A stretch of DNA of 64,000 nt from assembly GCF_003114815.1 (NCBI RefSeq), contig NZ_BFAZ01000009.1:186001-250000 (forward strand). The letters run 5' to 3'. Origin of the DNA: Leptospira ellinghausenii (GTDB lineage Bacteria; Spirochaetota; Leptospiria; Leptospirales; Leptospiraceae). Made by a program: the position numbers and the translations under genes. Positions 55,071-63,330 of this stretch are shown in pieces. The stretch's first letter is position 1; the number at the start of each line of letters is the position of its first letter. The notes beneath the pieces are model-generated. The model ran no database searches, had not been told where the DNA came from, and was given only the letters and a program-made list of their open reading frames with translations.

Positions 55071-55117
55071 GATCGGATTCCACTTCTAACCTTACCAAAC
55101 TTTGGTAAGACCAAAAG

Positions 55118-55145
55118 GCCAGCCCATCAGGCTGGTCTTTTTTTT
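55118..55145 (+). terminator. Terminator between hydrolase paralogues 2 and 3
   Basis: GGCCAGCC pairs with GGCTGGTC around a 5-base loop, then a run of eight T. It separates the first two copies from the third, which then needs its own promoter; TTGACA- and TTGACT-like boxes lie just after it near 55163-55175. Confidence 0.8.
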
Positions 55146-55228
55146 GCCCAAATATAATACAAATTGACACATTTGACTTTTTTGTGGAATTTGTGTCTAA
55201 AGAAAGAAAATCAGGAAAGGGAAAAACA

Positions 55229-56011
55229 ATGCGAAGCACAATCACAACAATACTAGCGTTCCTCGTTGCAGGATCACTCAGTGCACAAACCTACACCGTG
55301 TTCATCCACGGAAAATCGGACAAAAACCACAATGGTGTGGGAACAACAGACGTAAATTCGTACTGGGGAACCTCTGCGAATACTGTTTCTGGATCCAAAA
55401 TTTTCATCGGATATGATGGAACTTCTGACCCAAGAACATACGGAACTGCTCGTGCCCAAACAAACATTTCCACAGGACTTACGAATTATTGCAAAGGTGC
55501 AAACTCTTGTAAAATTGTATGCCACTCTGCGGGATGTTATGCGATTGAGTTTTGGTTGGCAAATTTGGGATCCACTGCATCTTCGAAGGGTTTCAACCTT
55601 ACAAAAGTAACTGCTCTTGCAGCTGCTTCAGGTGGATCGGAACTGGCATCCGCTCTTAACGGTGCTACTTTCGGCTTCGGTGGAAACGCAATGGACAAAT
55701 CACTCATCGTATCCACAGCTCGTGGTGCGTTTAACCATAACAATACGGCTGGAATTCAGATCCACCATGTACCGGGTTACAAAGGTGCGTTTGGACCTTC
55801 TGCAATCCTTCCTGGAGAAGATGACTATGCAGTTGCATACCATTCTTCTTGTGGATACAACCGTGCTGGTGGTCTTGACAAATGCCAATCATCTATCGTT
55901 AGCGGTAGCACTACTTATACACAATACACAGGACACCTTAGAGCACCGTCTCTAACTGCGACTGGTTTGTATAAGAATCATAGTGAGATCAAAAACGAAG
56001 GAACAAGATAA
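55229..56011 (+). CDS. Secreted alpha/beta-hydrolase-like protein, paralogue 3
   Basis: 260 residues from the ATG at 55229 (MRSTITTILAFLVAGSLSAQ as signal peptide). The HG motif, CHSAGC elbow and GEDDYAVAYHSSCGYNRA are kept. It differs from the other two in the middle (HVPGYKGAFG with IQIHH before it) and at the end, where SSIVSGSTTYTQYTGHLR and GLYKNHSEIKNEGTR replace the longer tail. The likely catalytic His in LDHGQ is absent and NHSE stands in its place, so the active site may be altered. Followed by two hairpin terminators at 56034-56091. Confidence 0.7.
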   Translation: MRSTITTILAFLVAGSLSAQTYTVFIHGKSDKNHNGVGTTDVNSYWGTSANTVSGSKIFIGYDGTSDPRTYGTARAQTNISTGLTNYCKGANSCKIVCHSAGCYAIEFWLANLGSTASSKGFNLTKVTALAAASGGSELASALNGATFGFGGNAMDKSLIVSTARGAFNHNNTAGIQIHHVPGYKGAFGPSAILPGEDDYAVAYHSSCGYNRAGGLDKCQSSIVSGSTTYTQYTGHLRAPSLTATGLYKNHSEIKNEGTR

Positions 56012-56033
56012 TTGTAGGGAAAAAAATACCTAA

Positions 56034-56091
56034 CGATTTTACACGTTAGGTATTAATTCAAAAGCTGAAGGGAAACCTTCAGCTTTTTTTG
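56034..56091 (+). terminator. Terminators after the hydrolase cluster
   Basis: Two hairpins: ACCTAACG/CGTTAGGT, with an 8-base loop, and AAAGCTGAAGG/CCTTCAGCTTT around GAAA followed by a T-run. The second is the stronger intrinsic terminator. Confidence 0.75.
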
Positions 56092-56114
56092 TTTAGATGA
56101 AGTTTCGAATTTGG

Positions 56115-59100
56115 TTAACCATGTTTGATCACTCCTTGTCTTGACCTACCAATGAACCAATAGTATAACACTGGCACTGCAAATCGGCTAAGAACAGTTG
56201 CTGCAATTTCACCAAACATGAGTGAGATGGCTAAACCTTGGAAAATAGGATCAAATAACATCACAAAAGAACCTACCACAACCGCTGAGGCTGTTAGTAA
56301 CATAGGTCGAAACCGAACTACTCCTGCATGGACTACCGCTTCTTTTAACTCGACCCCTTTTTTAATCTCTCCTTCGATGAAATCAACGAGGATAATTGAG
56401 TTTCGAACTATGATCCCAGCTCCTGCGATAAATCCAATCATGGATGTTGCTGTGAAGTAAGCTCTCATCACCCAGTGACCAGGTAAGATCCCAATGAGTG
56501 AGATAGGAATCGGGGCCATGATGATGAGAGGCACTGTATAACTTTTAAACCACCCAAGCACAAGCACATAGATGAGTAAAATTACCACGGCAAAGGCACC
56601 ACCTAAGTCACGAAATACTTCGTATGTAATGAACCATTCTCCGTCCCATTTGATGACAGGTTTTGTTGTGTTCCATGGGACATCTGCAGTTTGTGTATCG
56701 TAATGAATTTTTGGTGCTAGTTTTAACATCCCATAAACAGGAGCTTCTTCTTCACCAGAAAGTTCACTCATCACATAATTCACAGGTTTTAGGTTTTTCC
56801 GAAAAAGAGCTCGGTCTTCTTCGATGTAAGGATTTCCTAGTACTCTTTCTGAAGAGACAACTCCCGATTCCATTGACATGATGTTCTGGTTTTGGAAAGG
56901 AGATTTTGAACTACGTACATTTTGTTTCATGGATAAGTTGATGGAAACTTCTTCTGGTTCTTTTGCCGTTGCCAAACTTACAAGTGGTGATTCAGAAAAG
57001 AGTAATGAACCTGTATAGGCAAGTGCGGAAGTTTTGATTCCATATATTCCTGATTTATCAAAATCAATCGGATAAACCATCTTGGGTCTTCCGTTACGTA
57101 ATGATGTATCCAAATCAACTACACTTGGTTCTTCTTTAAAGATTTTGTAAATCTCCTCAGCTACTTTTTTCCTCTCTGATACACTTGGACCATACACTTC
57201 GGCTACCATGGTTGCCATCACAGGAGGCCCAGGAGGGATTTCTAAAACTTTTGTCACGGCGTTGTTTTTTTCACCAAAGGACTTAATCTCCCCTCGTAGT
57301 GATTCAATGATCTCATGACTTGAAGCTTTACGATCATTTTTATTCTTTAAGATGATTTGCAGGTCATTCATCGAATCTAAATTTCGAAGAAATGAATGTT
57401 TCACCATCCCGGAGAATGAAAATGGAGCTGCTTCTCCACCAAAGATTTGGATCTTTTCTACATTCGGATTTTGTAATAGTGTTTTTGCTAAACCTTCCGA
57501 TTGGGACATACTTTGTGTTAAAGTTGTTTTCGGTTCATAGTCGATTAATACTTGGAATTCTTCTTTATTATCAAAAGGTAACATTTTGACTTTTACCCAT
57601 TTGAAAGCTACAAAAGCCATGGAAACTACTAATAATCCAATGGTAATGGCACCAAAGAGACTTGCATTTTTCTTTGTACCTAACAACCAATTAGTGAACT
57701 TGATGTAAAGTTGGTCTAATTTGGAAACTTTATGACCCATTTCTTTATCAGAATGAGTATGTGATTCTTTTAATAATCTTACAGATGCCCAAGGAGTGAT
57801 GACAAAAGCGACTATCAAAGATAATATCATCGCAAGACTTGCACCCACAGGGATCGGTTTCATATAAGGTCCCATGAGTCCTCTTACAAAGGCCATAGGT
57901 AAAATAGCAGCAATCACTGTAAAAGTGGCAAGGATGGTAGGGTTTCCCACTTCTGATACGGCAATGAGTGTTGCTCGAATGATTCCTAGTTTAGGATTTT
58001 CTTCCAAATGTCGTTCGATGTTTTCCACAACAACGATGGCATCATCAACCAAAATCCCAATGGAAAAAATCAGTGCAAACAGTGTAACTCTGTTTAGTGT
58101 ATAACCCAGAAAGTAATAAATTGCTAGTGTGAGCGCAAGTGTAACAGGGATCGCAATGGCAACAACAAGTGCCGATCTCCATCCCATCCAAAGTGCAATG
58201 AGAATTGTCACTGAAATCGTTGCTATCAACAAATGTTCGATCAGTTCATGGGATTTATCTTCTGCTGTGCTACCGTAATCACGAATGATGCTAAGACTAA
58301 TTTCTTTTGGTAAATCTTTTTGGAATAATTCTGCCCTTTCAATTAAGTCTTTGGATAAATTGACAACGTTTGTACCTTTCCTTTTGGCAAATACAATCGT
58401 TACTGCATTCCGTTTGGATTCACCAAGTGATTTGTCATACAAAACGGAAGACCTTGTTCTTTCTTCAGGCCCTTCCTCAACTTGGGCTAAATCCTGAATA
58501 CGCACTACTCTTCCACCACGTTGAGCAACCGGTAAGCGTTTCACATCTGCAATATTTCTAAGCACACCCCCAACTTCCATATCGACAACAGATTCCGATG
58601 ACCAATTTTTCCCGGCTGGGATCAATGCATCATTTTGTTTTAAACTCTCTGCTACTTCAATGGCTGTAACACCAAATCGATTTAATAAACTTGGGTCAAC
58701 TTTTACTCGAACCGTCTTCTTCAATCCACCTAACATTTGCACACTTGCCAAGTCTGGCGTTGAAGACAATTCTCTTGCTAATGGTCCAACCATTTGTCTT
58801 AGTTCATAATCATTTAAAGTTTCTGAACTAAAACTAAGTGCAAGAAAGGGAACGTCATCAATTGAGTAAGATTTTACAATCGGAGACAAAGTATTTTTCG
58901 GTAATACAGTTTTTGCTTCCATCAATTTATGATGGATTTTGACTAGAGAAGGTTCAATTGGTTCGCCTACTTTAAATCGCACAGTGATATAACTTCCATG
59001 CCACTTACTTGTGGAGTAGAGATATTCAACACCTTCAAGTCCCCAAACTGCACGTTCCACAGGTTCCGTAACTTTCCTTTCTGTTTCTTCTGGTGAAAAT

Positions 59101-59291
59101 CCAGGACTTGGAATTTGGATGTCAATCATTGGGACTGATATCTGTGGTTCTTCTTCTTTTGGAGTTAAGTATACAGCAAATAAACCTAATACTAAACTTG
59201 CGATTGCTATAACTGGTGTTAATCTTGAATGCAAAAATGTTTCTGCAAGTTTCCCTGCAAAACCAGCCCTAATTTCTTCCAATGGATTCAT
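56115..59291 (-). CDS. RND-family efflux transporter permease
   Basis: 1058 residues, the normal RND length, with twelve membrane segments and two large periplasmic loops. Motifs include EEPQISVPMIDIQIPSPGFS after the first helix, ERAVWGLEGVEYLYSTSKW, and the proton-relay Asp pair in IGILVDDAIVVVENIERHLE in TM4. RND pumps use the proton gradient to move substrates outward through a tripartite complex. This belongs to a branch where sequence alone does not fix drug or metal. The start overlaps the TolC-like gene's end by 23 bases. No membrane-fusion adaptor gene lies in the cluster. Confidence 0.92.
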   Translation of the reverse strand: MNPLEEIRAGFAGKLAETFLHSRLTPVIAIASLVLGLFAVYLTPKEEEPQISVPMIDIQIPSPGFSPEETERKVTEPVERAVWGLEGVEYLYSTSKWHGSYITVRFKVGEPIEPSLVKIHHKLMEAKTVLPKNTLSPIVKSYSIDDVPFLALSFSSETLNDYELRQMVGPLARELSSTPDLASVQMLGGLKKTVRVKVDPSLLNRFGVTAIEVAESLKQNDALIPAGKNWSSESVVDMEVGGVLRNIADVKRLPVAQRGGRVVRIQDLAQVEEGPEERTRSSVLYDKSLGESKRNAVTIVFAKRKGTNVVNLSKDLIERAELFQKDLPKEISLSIIRDYGSTAEDKSHELIEHLLIATISVTILIALWMGWRSALVVAIAIPVTLALTLAIYYFLGYTLNRVTLFALIFSIGILVDDAIVVVENIERHLEENPKLGIIRATLIAVSEVGNPTILATFTVIAAILPMAFVRGLMGPYMKPIPVGASLAMILSLIVAFVITPWASVRLLKESHTHSDKEMGHKVSKLDQLYIKFTNWLLGTKKNASLFGAITIGLLVVSMAFVAFKWVKVKMLPFDNKEEFQVLIDYEPKTTLTQSMSQSEGLAKTLLQNPNVEKIQIFGGEAAPFSFSGMVKHSFLRNLDSMNDLQIILKNKNDRKASSHEIIESLRGEIKSFGEKNNAVTKVLEIPPGPPVMATMVAEVYGPSVSERKKVAEEIYKIFKEEPSVVDLDTSLRNGRPKMVYPIDFDKSGIYGIKTSALAYTGSLLFSESPLVSLATAKEPEEVSINLSMKQNVRSSKSPFQNQNIMSMESGVVSSERVLGNPYIEEDRALFRKNLKPVNYVMSELSGEEEAPVYGMLKLAPKIHYDTQTADVPWNTTKPVIKWDGEWFITYEVFRDLGGAFAVVILLIYVLVLGWFKSYTVPLIIMAPIPISLIGILPGHWVMRAYFTATSMIGFIAGAGIIVRNSIILVDFIEGEIKKGVELKEAVVHAGVVRFRPMLLTASAVVVGSFVMLFDPIFQGLAISLMFGEIAATVLSRFAVPVLYYWFIGRSRQGVIKHG

Positions 59292-60681
59292 TTGTGTCTT
59301 CCTTTTTTGAAAATATCGATACTTCCGTTCTCACTTGCAAAAGAGCGATTTCGGTCTCCATTAAAACTCGAGATAATTCTAATGATTTATTTAAAGTCTC
59401 TGCAAATTGCATGGCATTGATTGCTCCACTCTGGAATAATCTTTGCATATTGATCACTTGTTCTTCTTGGAATTTCATTGACTCTCTTATGAGTTCCAAA
59501 GATTCTTTTAGAGAAATTTCTTTCTGAATTAATGATTTTACGTGTGTCTCTTCTTCTTTTGTTTTTTGTTCTATTTTCTTGAGAGCAGCTTCAGCATTTA
59601 ACTTAGATTCTTCCACAACTCCCATATCTTTTGGATTGTATAGATTCATTTGAAGATACACACCTGCTTGGTATGCGTTTGATATATTACGACTGCCTTG
59701 GTATCCGTATGCTTCAGAATAGGCTCCGATTTTTGGTAAAAACTTGGCCATCTCCATTTCTGCTTTCAGTTTTTCACCTTCTGCATACTTAATTTGTGCA
59801 TTCATTTGATTGGATCTTTCATATCCAATTGGCCTTTTAAAATACGTATCCAAAAAGACATTAAGGTCTGATTCTACAATCTCCAAATTTGTGGCTGGCA
59901 AATCGGATAAAACATATAAAGTATCTTTATAGTCCTTGATTTGTAACTCAGATTGTTTTTCCAATACCGAGATTTGGTTTTTGATCGATTTTAATGCAAG
60001 GTATCCTGCATAACCAACTGGGTTTCCTTTATTGCCTAAGGAATAATTAGATTGGAATCGACTCTCGATTTTTTTAATTTGTTCGAGTCTTTTTTGATAC
60101 TCATATAAACTTTGAATGGCCCGGTAATAAAATCCAGCTTGAGCAAACTCTCTATCTCGAATCGCTAACCATTCAAATTTTAAACCTGTACTTCTTTTTT
60201 CATTCATAGCAGCAAAGGTTTTTCCCGATCCACCTTCATACAGTGGCAAATCCATTCCAAGAGTTCCTCTAGAATACTGATGACTGCCTGGATAATTCAA
60301 TGTATCCTTTGCAAAAAGATTCATTGTATCTGAGTTTAAAGTTGTATAAGGTTGGTTATTCGAATCTAGAAAATTACCTGGCCGATAACGAGTGGATCCA
60401 GTTGAAAAATCAGCATCTGTTGCACTCCTTTGGCTTAATTTACCCATAAAGTTAAGAGTGGGATCGTTTGTTTGAAAAGTTCTAAGATCAGCATAAACTC
60501 TAGGTAACCAGTGTTTGTCGGACCTATCCTTTGCAATTTCACCAGCTTTCCACTCCAAATATTTGGATTTTCTTGCTGATGAATTTTCTTCGATTCGTTT
60601 CCAGAGGTCACTAAACCCGACTCCTTCAGCAGAAAGATAAATCGGCGTGATCAAAAGCAGAAAGCTAGTGAAAAGTTTCAT
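59269..60681 (-). CDS. TolC-family outer-membrane efflux protein
   Basis: 470 residues with a signal peptide (FTSFLLLITPIYLSAEG). The body has the long alternating helix-strand pattern of TolC, with LPRVYADLRTFQ near the start, KFLPKIGAYSEAYGYQG in the middle and ALKKIEQKTKEEETHVKSLI and RVLMETEIALLQVRTEVS near the end. It would form the exit duct for the RND pump encoded directly after it. The gene is preceded 4 bases away by the DUF2892 gene, so DUF2892, TolC and RND form one operon. Confidence 0.85.
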   Translation of the reverse strand: MKLFTSFLLLITPIYLSAEGVGFSDLWKRIEENSSARKSKYLEWKAGEIAKDRSDKHWLPRVYADLRTFQTNDPTLNFMGKLSQRSATDADFSTGSTRYRPGNFLDSNNQPYTTLNSDTMNLFAKDTLNYPGSHQYSRGTLGMDLPLYEGGSGKTFAAMNEKRSTGLKFEWLAIRDREFAQAGFYYRAIQSLYEYQKRLEQIKKIESRFQSNYSLGNKGNPVGYAGYLALKSIKNQISVLEKQSELQIKDYKDTLYVLSDLPATNLEIVESDLNVFLDTYFKRPIGYERSNQMNAQIKYAEGEKLKAEMEMAKFLPKIGAYSEAYGYQGSRNISNAYQAGVYLQMNLYNPKDMGVVEESKLNAEAALKKIEQKTKEEETHVKSLIQKEISLKESLELIRESMKFQEEQVINMQRLFQSGAINAMQFAETLNKSLELSRVLMETEIALLQVRTEVSIFSKKEDTNESIGRN

Positions 60682-60685
60682 TGGT

Positions 60686-60916
60686 TTAATCCTTAACCTT
60701 TGGTTCTACACCAAGTTTGTTCAAAAGAATTGCCATGGGGCAAAAACCGACGGTTGAAAATACAACCAAATTGATTCCTACAAGTAAGTTCAAAAGGAAC
60801 CACCAAGGTGAAACATAAGTTCCAAGAGAAACACCTACTAAACTAAAAACTCCAGCGATGAGAAATACCAATCGCTCCAAATACCATGTTTTTGTTGAAG
60901 CCAAGAACATTACCAT
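60686..60916 (-). CDS. DUF2892 small membrane protein (YgaP-type)
   Basis: 76 residues with two hydrophobic helices (LVFLIAGVFSLVGVSLG, FLLNLLVGINLVVFSTVG) and the closing motif FCPMAILLNKLGV, the CPxxxLL-type ending of DUF2892, which is the membrane part of rhodanese YgaP. This family is often linked to sulfur or sulfide handling. The start may be Met3 (60910). An ATACCC-type operator lies directly upstream, so expression is probably controlled by the nearby CsoR/CstR-like protein. Confidence 0.85.
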   Translation of the reverse strand: MVMFLASTKTWYLERLVFLIAGVFSLVGVSLGTYVSPWWFLLNLLVGINLVVFSTVGFCPMAILLNKLGVEPKVKD

Positions 60917-60930
60917 ACCCCCTATAGTAT
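60915..60930. promoter_or_regulatory. CsoR/CstR-type operator candidate A
   Basis: ATACCCCCTATAGTAT resembles the C-rich, TAC/GTA-flanked operators of the CsoR/RcnR/FrmR group. It overlaps or abuts the DUF2892 start. Confidence 0.5.
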
Positions 60931-60941
60931 ATAACCTAAAT

Positions 60942-60969
60942 CCATATATACCCTATGGGGTATATATGG
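60942..60969. promoter_or_regulatory. CsoR/CstR-type operator candidate B
   Basis: Arms CCATATATACCC and GGGTATATATGG are perfect 12-base complements around TATG. The inner ATACCC...GGGTAT core matches site C in front of the regulator gene, and it lies upstream of the DUF2892-TolC-RND set. Confidence 0.75.
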
Positions 60970-61010
60970 CAAGTATTTTTTGCGGAGTTTTTTAGAAGGA
61001 AATGAGAAGA

Positions 61011-61277
61011 TTAAAGGGAAAAGGCAGCTGAAATGGCTTTTTTTACGTCGCTTTCGATGTTTTGAGTGGACTTCTTTTCTTTGAAACAGGTATCCATATA
61101 TTCATGGATATAAGCTTCTCCGAACTTTTTCATGGCTTGGTGGGCTGCTTTTAGAAGTAGGATCGCTTTTTCACAGTCCTGTTCTTCTGTCACGATGGTG
61201 TTTTTGATCGCTTCCAACTGCCCTTGGATACGATTGATGCGATGAATGAGTTTGGTTTGGTTTTCGGAAAGGCTCAT
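61011..61277 (-). CDS. CsoR/RcnR-family repressor, CstR-like
   Basis: 88 residues from the ATG at 61277; the frame extends 25 codons further through the operator, so this start is preferred. All-helical DUF156 fold: TKLIHRINRIQGQLEAIKNT is the standard N-terminal block. Metal-binding positions of CsoR are a Cys, a His and a Cys; here Cys35 and Cys64, 29 apart, are present, while the position of the His, residue 60, is Tyr. That Cys/Cys pair without the His is the layout of CstR persulfide sensors. It probably represses itself and the DUF2892-TolC-RND genes through ATACCC-type sites. Confidence 0.85.
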   Translation of the reverse strand: MSLSENQTKLIHRINRIQGQLEAIKNTIVTEEQDCEKAILLLKAAHQAMKKFGEAYIHEYMDTCFKEKKSTQNIESDVKKAISAAFSL

Positions 61278-61283
61278 ACCTAC

Positions 61284-61299
61284 ATACCCAGCAGGGTAT
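61284..61299. promoter_or_regulatory. CsoR/CstR-type operator candidate C
   Basis: ATACCC and GGGTAT around AGCA form a perfect 6-base inverted repeat 7 bases upstream of the regulator ATG at 61277 and close to the divergent methyltransferase start at 61321. The core equals that of site B, which supports shared regulation. Confidence 0.7.
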
Positions 61300-61320
61300 A
61301 TCAAAGTTTCAAGTAAAAAA

Positions 61321-62076
61321 ATGACCCCTTTCCCATTTTCAAAATCCCCCATTACAGAACTTCCACAATCACCACCCTACTACGTTTCCAATTTTGGATA
61401 TTGGTCTGGAGTCACACAATACAACCAAGCAGGCATTCAATTTTTATCAGAGTTTGCAAAACAATGTGGGCTCACAAAAAAAACCTCCATTTTGGAAGTT
61501 GGATCGGGCCTCGGAGGGAGTTTACTCTATTGGAAACATTTTTTTAATGCAAAGAAACTTGCTGCTATCAATTTGCCAGGAGAACAGTCAGACTTCGCAA
61601 AACAGTTATTTAACGAAAATGGTGCCAAAGTAGATCCTTTTATCGAAGCTGGATGGGAAAAAATGAAAACTCTTCCAGCAAACACATTTGATTTTGTTTT
61701 TTCTGTGGATGCAGCCTATCATTTTGAAAATTTAGAAGCGTTTTATCGCCAATCCTACCGTGTTCTAAAACCAGGAGGGAAATTAGTTTTCAATATTTTT
61801 CATTCTGACAAGAGTGTAAGAATTTCATTTCCCATCTTACTAAAATTGTTCCTGATTCCACCGAACCAAATCAAAACAGAGAATGAAACAAAAAAAGAAT
61901 TAGAAACCATTGGCTTTACGATCGAAAAACACTTAGATTGGACAAAACCAGTCATCGAAGGATTTATACAAAATTCCAATCAAATGAAATTGTCACTTCG
62001 TTTGTTTGGATTTGTTTTACAAAAAATCACAAAATCATTAGGTCTTACTTACCACTACTATGTAATCAAAAAATAA
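61321..62076 (+). CDS. SAM-dependent methyltransferase
   Basis: 251 residues from the ATG at 61321; the frame opens 25 codons earlier over the operator. Class I methyltransferase motifs: SAM loop ILEVGSGLGGSLLYW, then AAINLPGEQSDFAKQLF, DFVFSVDAAYHFENLEAFYR and VLKPGGKLVFNIF. The fold suggests a small-molecule or lipid methyltransferase, similar in wording to the cyclopropane/sterol group. It begins 44 bases from the regulator gene on the opposite strand and ends 1 base from the convergent FAD gene. The neighbour FAD oxidoreductase suggests a shared lipid pathway, which is inference. Confidence 0.85.
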   Translation: MTPFPFSKSPITELPQSPPYYVSNFGYWSGVTQYNQAGIQFLSEFAKQCGLTKKTSILEVGSGLGGSLLYWKHFFNAKKLAAINLPGEQSDFAKQLFNENGAKVDPFIEAGWEKMKTLPANTFDFVFSVDAAYHFENLEAFYRQSYRVLKPGGKLVFNIFHSDKSVRISFPILLKLFLIPPNQIKTENETKKELETIGFTIEKHLDWTKPVIEGFIQNSNQMKLSLRLFGFVLQKITKSLGLTYHYYVIKK

Positions 62077-63330
62077 CTATCTCTGAATGATCGTATCTAC
62101 CGTTTGATTTAAAATTTTAGAAACTACTTGTAGTGCTGATTTAGCTCCAGCTTCCAACAATGGAATTCCATACAAAGAATAAGAACCACATAACCAAAGA
62201 TTACAATTAGTTTTTGCATGTAAGGCAGATATACGTTCGATCGCTCTTCCCGTTCGATCATCCATGACTGGTCTTTCAAATTTTGCTAATTTTAAAACAT
62301 CATTTTGATGAGGCATTTTATGTGGGTTCCAGGTTTGGAAAACTTTTTTGCCTTTTAATTCAGGGATGATTCTACCCAAATCCAATGTAACTTCAGGTTT
62401 ATCATAACCATCTCGGATATTAAATACTAAAGATACTTTAGGGTTCTTAAAATAAGTCGGATCCGTATGTAAAACAACATCACTTGCTTCATAACGAAAT
62501 TCATTTAGAATCTCTTTTTCTTCATCGTAACCTTTCCCAAGTATACTTTTTGCATGATTGGCTTGGGTGGAAAGGATGACATGATCAAATTCTTTTTCTT
62601 CCGTCTCGAATTGAATGATGGTTTTGGAATTCTTTTTATAAATTTGTTTTATATTTGCATTCAAATGGATGTGTTTTAATCCCGAAGTGAGGCGATTGAC
62701 AACATCTCGAGTGCCGAATTTTGCTGTCTCTTGAGGAGTGTAAGAATAACCTCTGGAATGGTATCCAATAATCGTTTCCGCAGGATAAAGGGCAACTGTT
62801 TCCGTTTTACAAGTATTTACTAAAGCAAAGGTAGGCAATAAAAACTCATAAATGAATTCATTTGAATAATGATATTTCTTTAAAAAATCTAAAATGGTAA
62901 TGTTTTGTTTTTCGTTTTTCCAATCTGTTTTCGAATTAGTATAAAACTTCAATAAATCAGAAAAAATAAGCCGACCTTTTTTGGATAAAAAAACATCTGC
63001 GGTTGGAAACCCAAAATGATTCCCAAATATATTTTTGGAAAAAAATCCAAAAACAACTTCATCACTGGAATCAACCCGAAAAGAATAATCAACGACTCTG
63101 GTTTGAATTTTTGCTTTATCGTATACTTGGAACAAAGTTGGATAATAATCTCTTTTGATTGTTCGAAATGGAATATCAAACTCAACTTCATTTCCATTGA
63201 TCATTTGTTTGGCGCCAAATGCTGCCATCCCTACTTCAGGGTGTTTCTCATATAACGAAACATCCAAAAATTTGTTTAAAGCCCAAGATGCAGTTAATCC
63301 AGTAATTCCTGATCCAATGACTGCAATCAC
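62077..63330 (-). CDS. FAD-dependent amine-oxidase-type oxidoreductase
   Basis: 417 residues from a GTG at 63330, which overlaps the upstream stop as GTGA and gives the textbook N-terminus IAVIGSGITGLTASWALNKF; an ATG at 63366 is possible but overlaps the upstream gene by 40 bases. The Rossmann FAD-binding motif GSGITGL is followed by VSLYEKHPEVGMAAFGA. Later, LILSTQANHAKSI-type (HVILSTQANHAKSILG) and the closing NCNLWLCGSYSLYGIPLLEA block fit amine-oxidase or protoporphyrinogen-oxidase-like enzymes. Some members sit with fatty-acid methyltransferases. Substrate unknown. Confidence 0.85.
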   Translation of the reverse strand: MIAVIGSGITGLTASWALNKFLDVSLYEKHPEVGMAAFGAKQMINGNEVEFDIPFRTIKRDYYPTLFQVYDKAKIQTRVVDYSFRVDSSDEVVFGFFSKNIFGNHFGFPTADVFLSKKGRLIFSDLLKFYTNSKTDWKNEKQNITILDFLKKYHYSNEFIYEFLLPTFALVNTCKTETVALYPAETIIGYHSRGYSYTPQETAKFGTRDVVNRLTSGLKHIHLNANIKQIYKKNSKTIIQFETEEKEFDHVILSTQANHAKSILGKGYDEEKEILNEFRYEASDVVLHTDPTYFKNPKVSLVFNIRDGYDKPEVTLDLGRIIPELKGKKVFQTWNPHKMPHQNDVLKLAKFERPVMDDRTGRAIERISALHAKTNCNLWLCGSYSLYGIPLLEAGAKSALQVVSKILNQTVDTIIQR

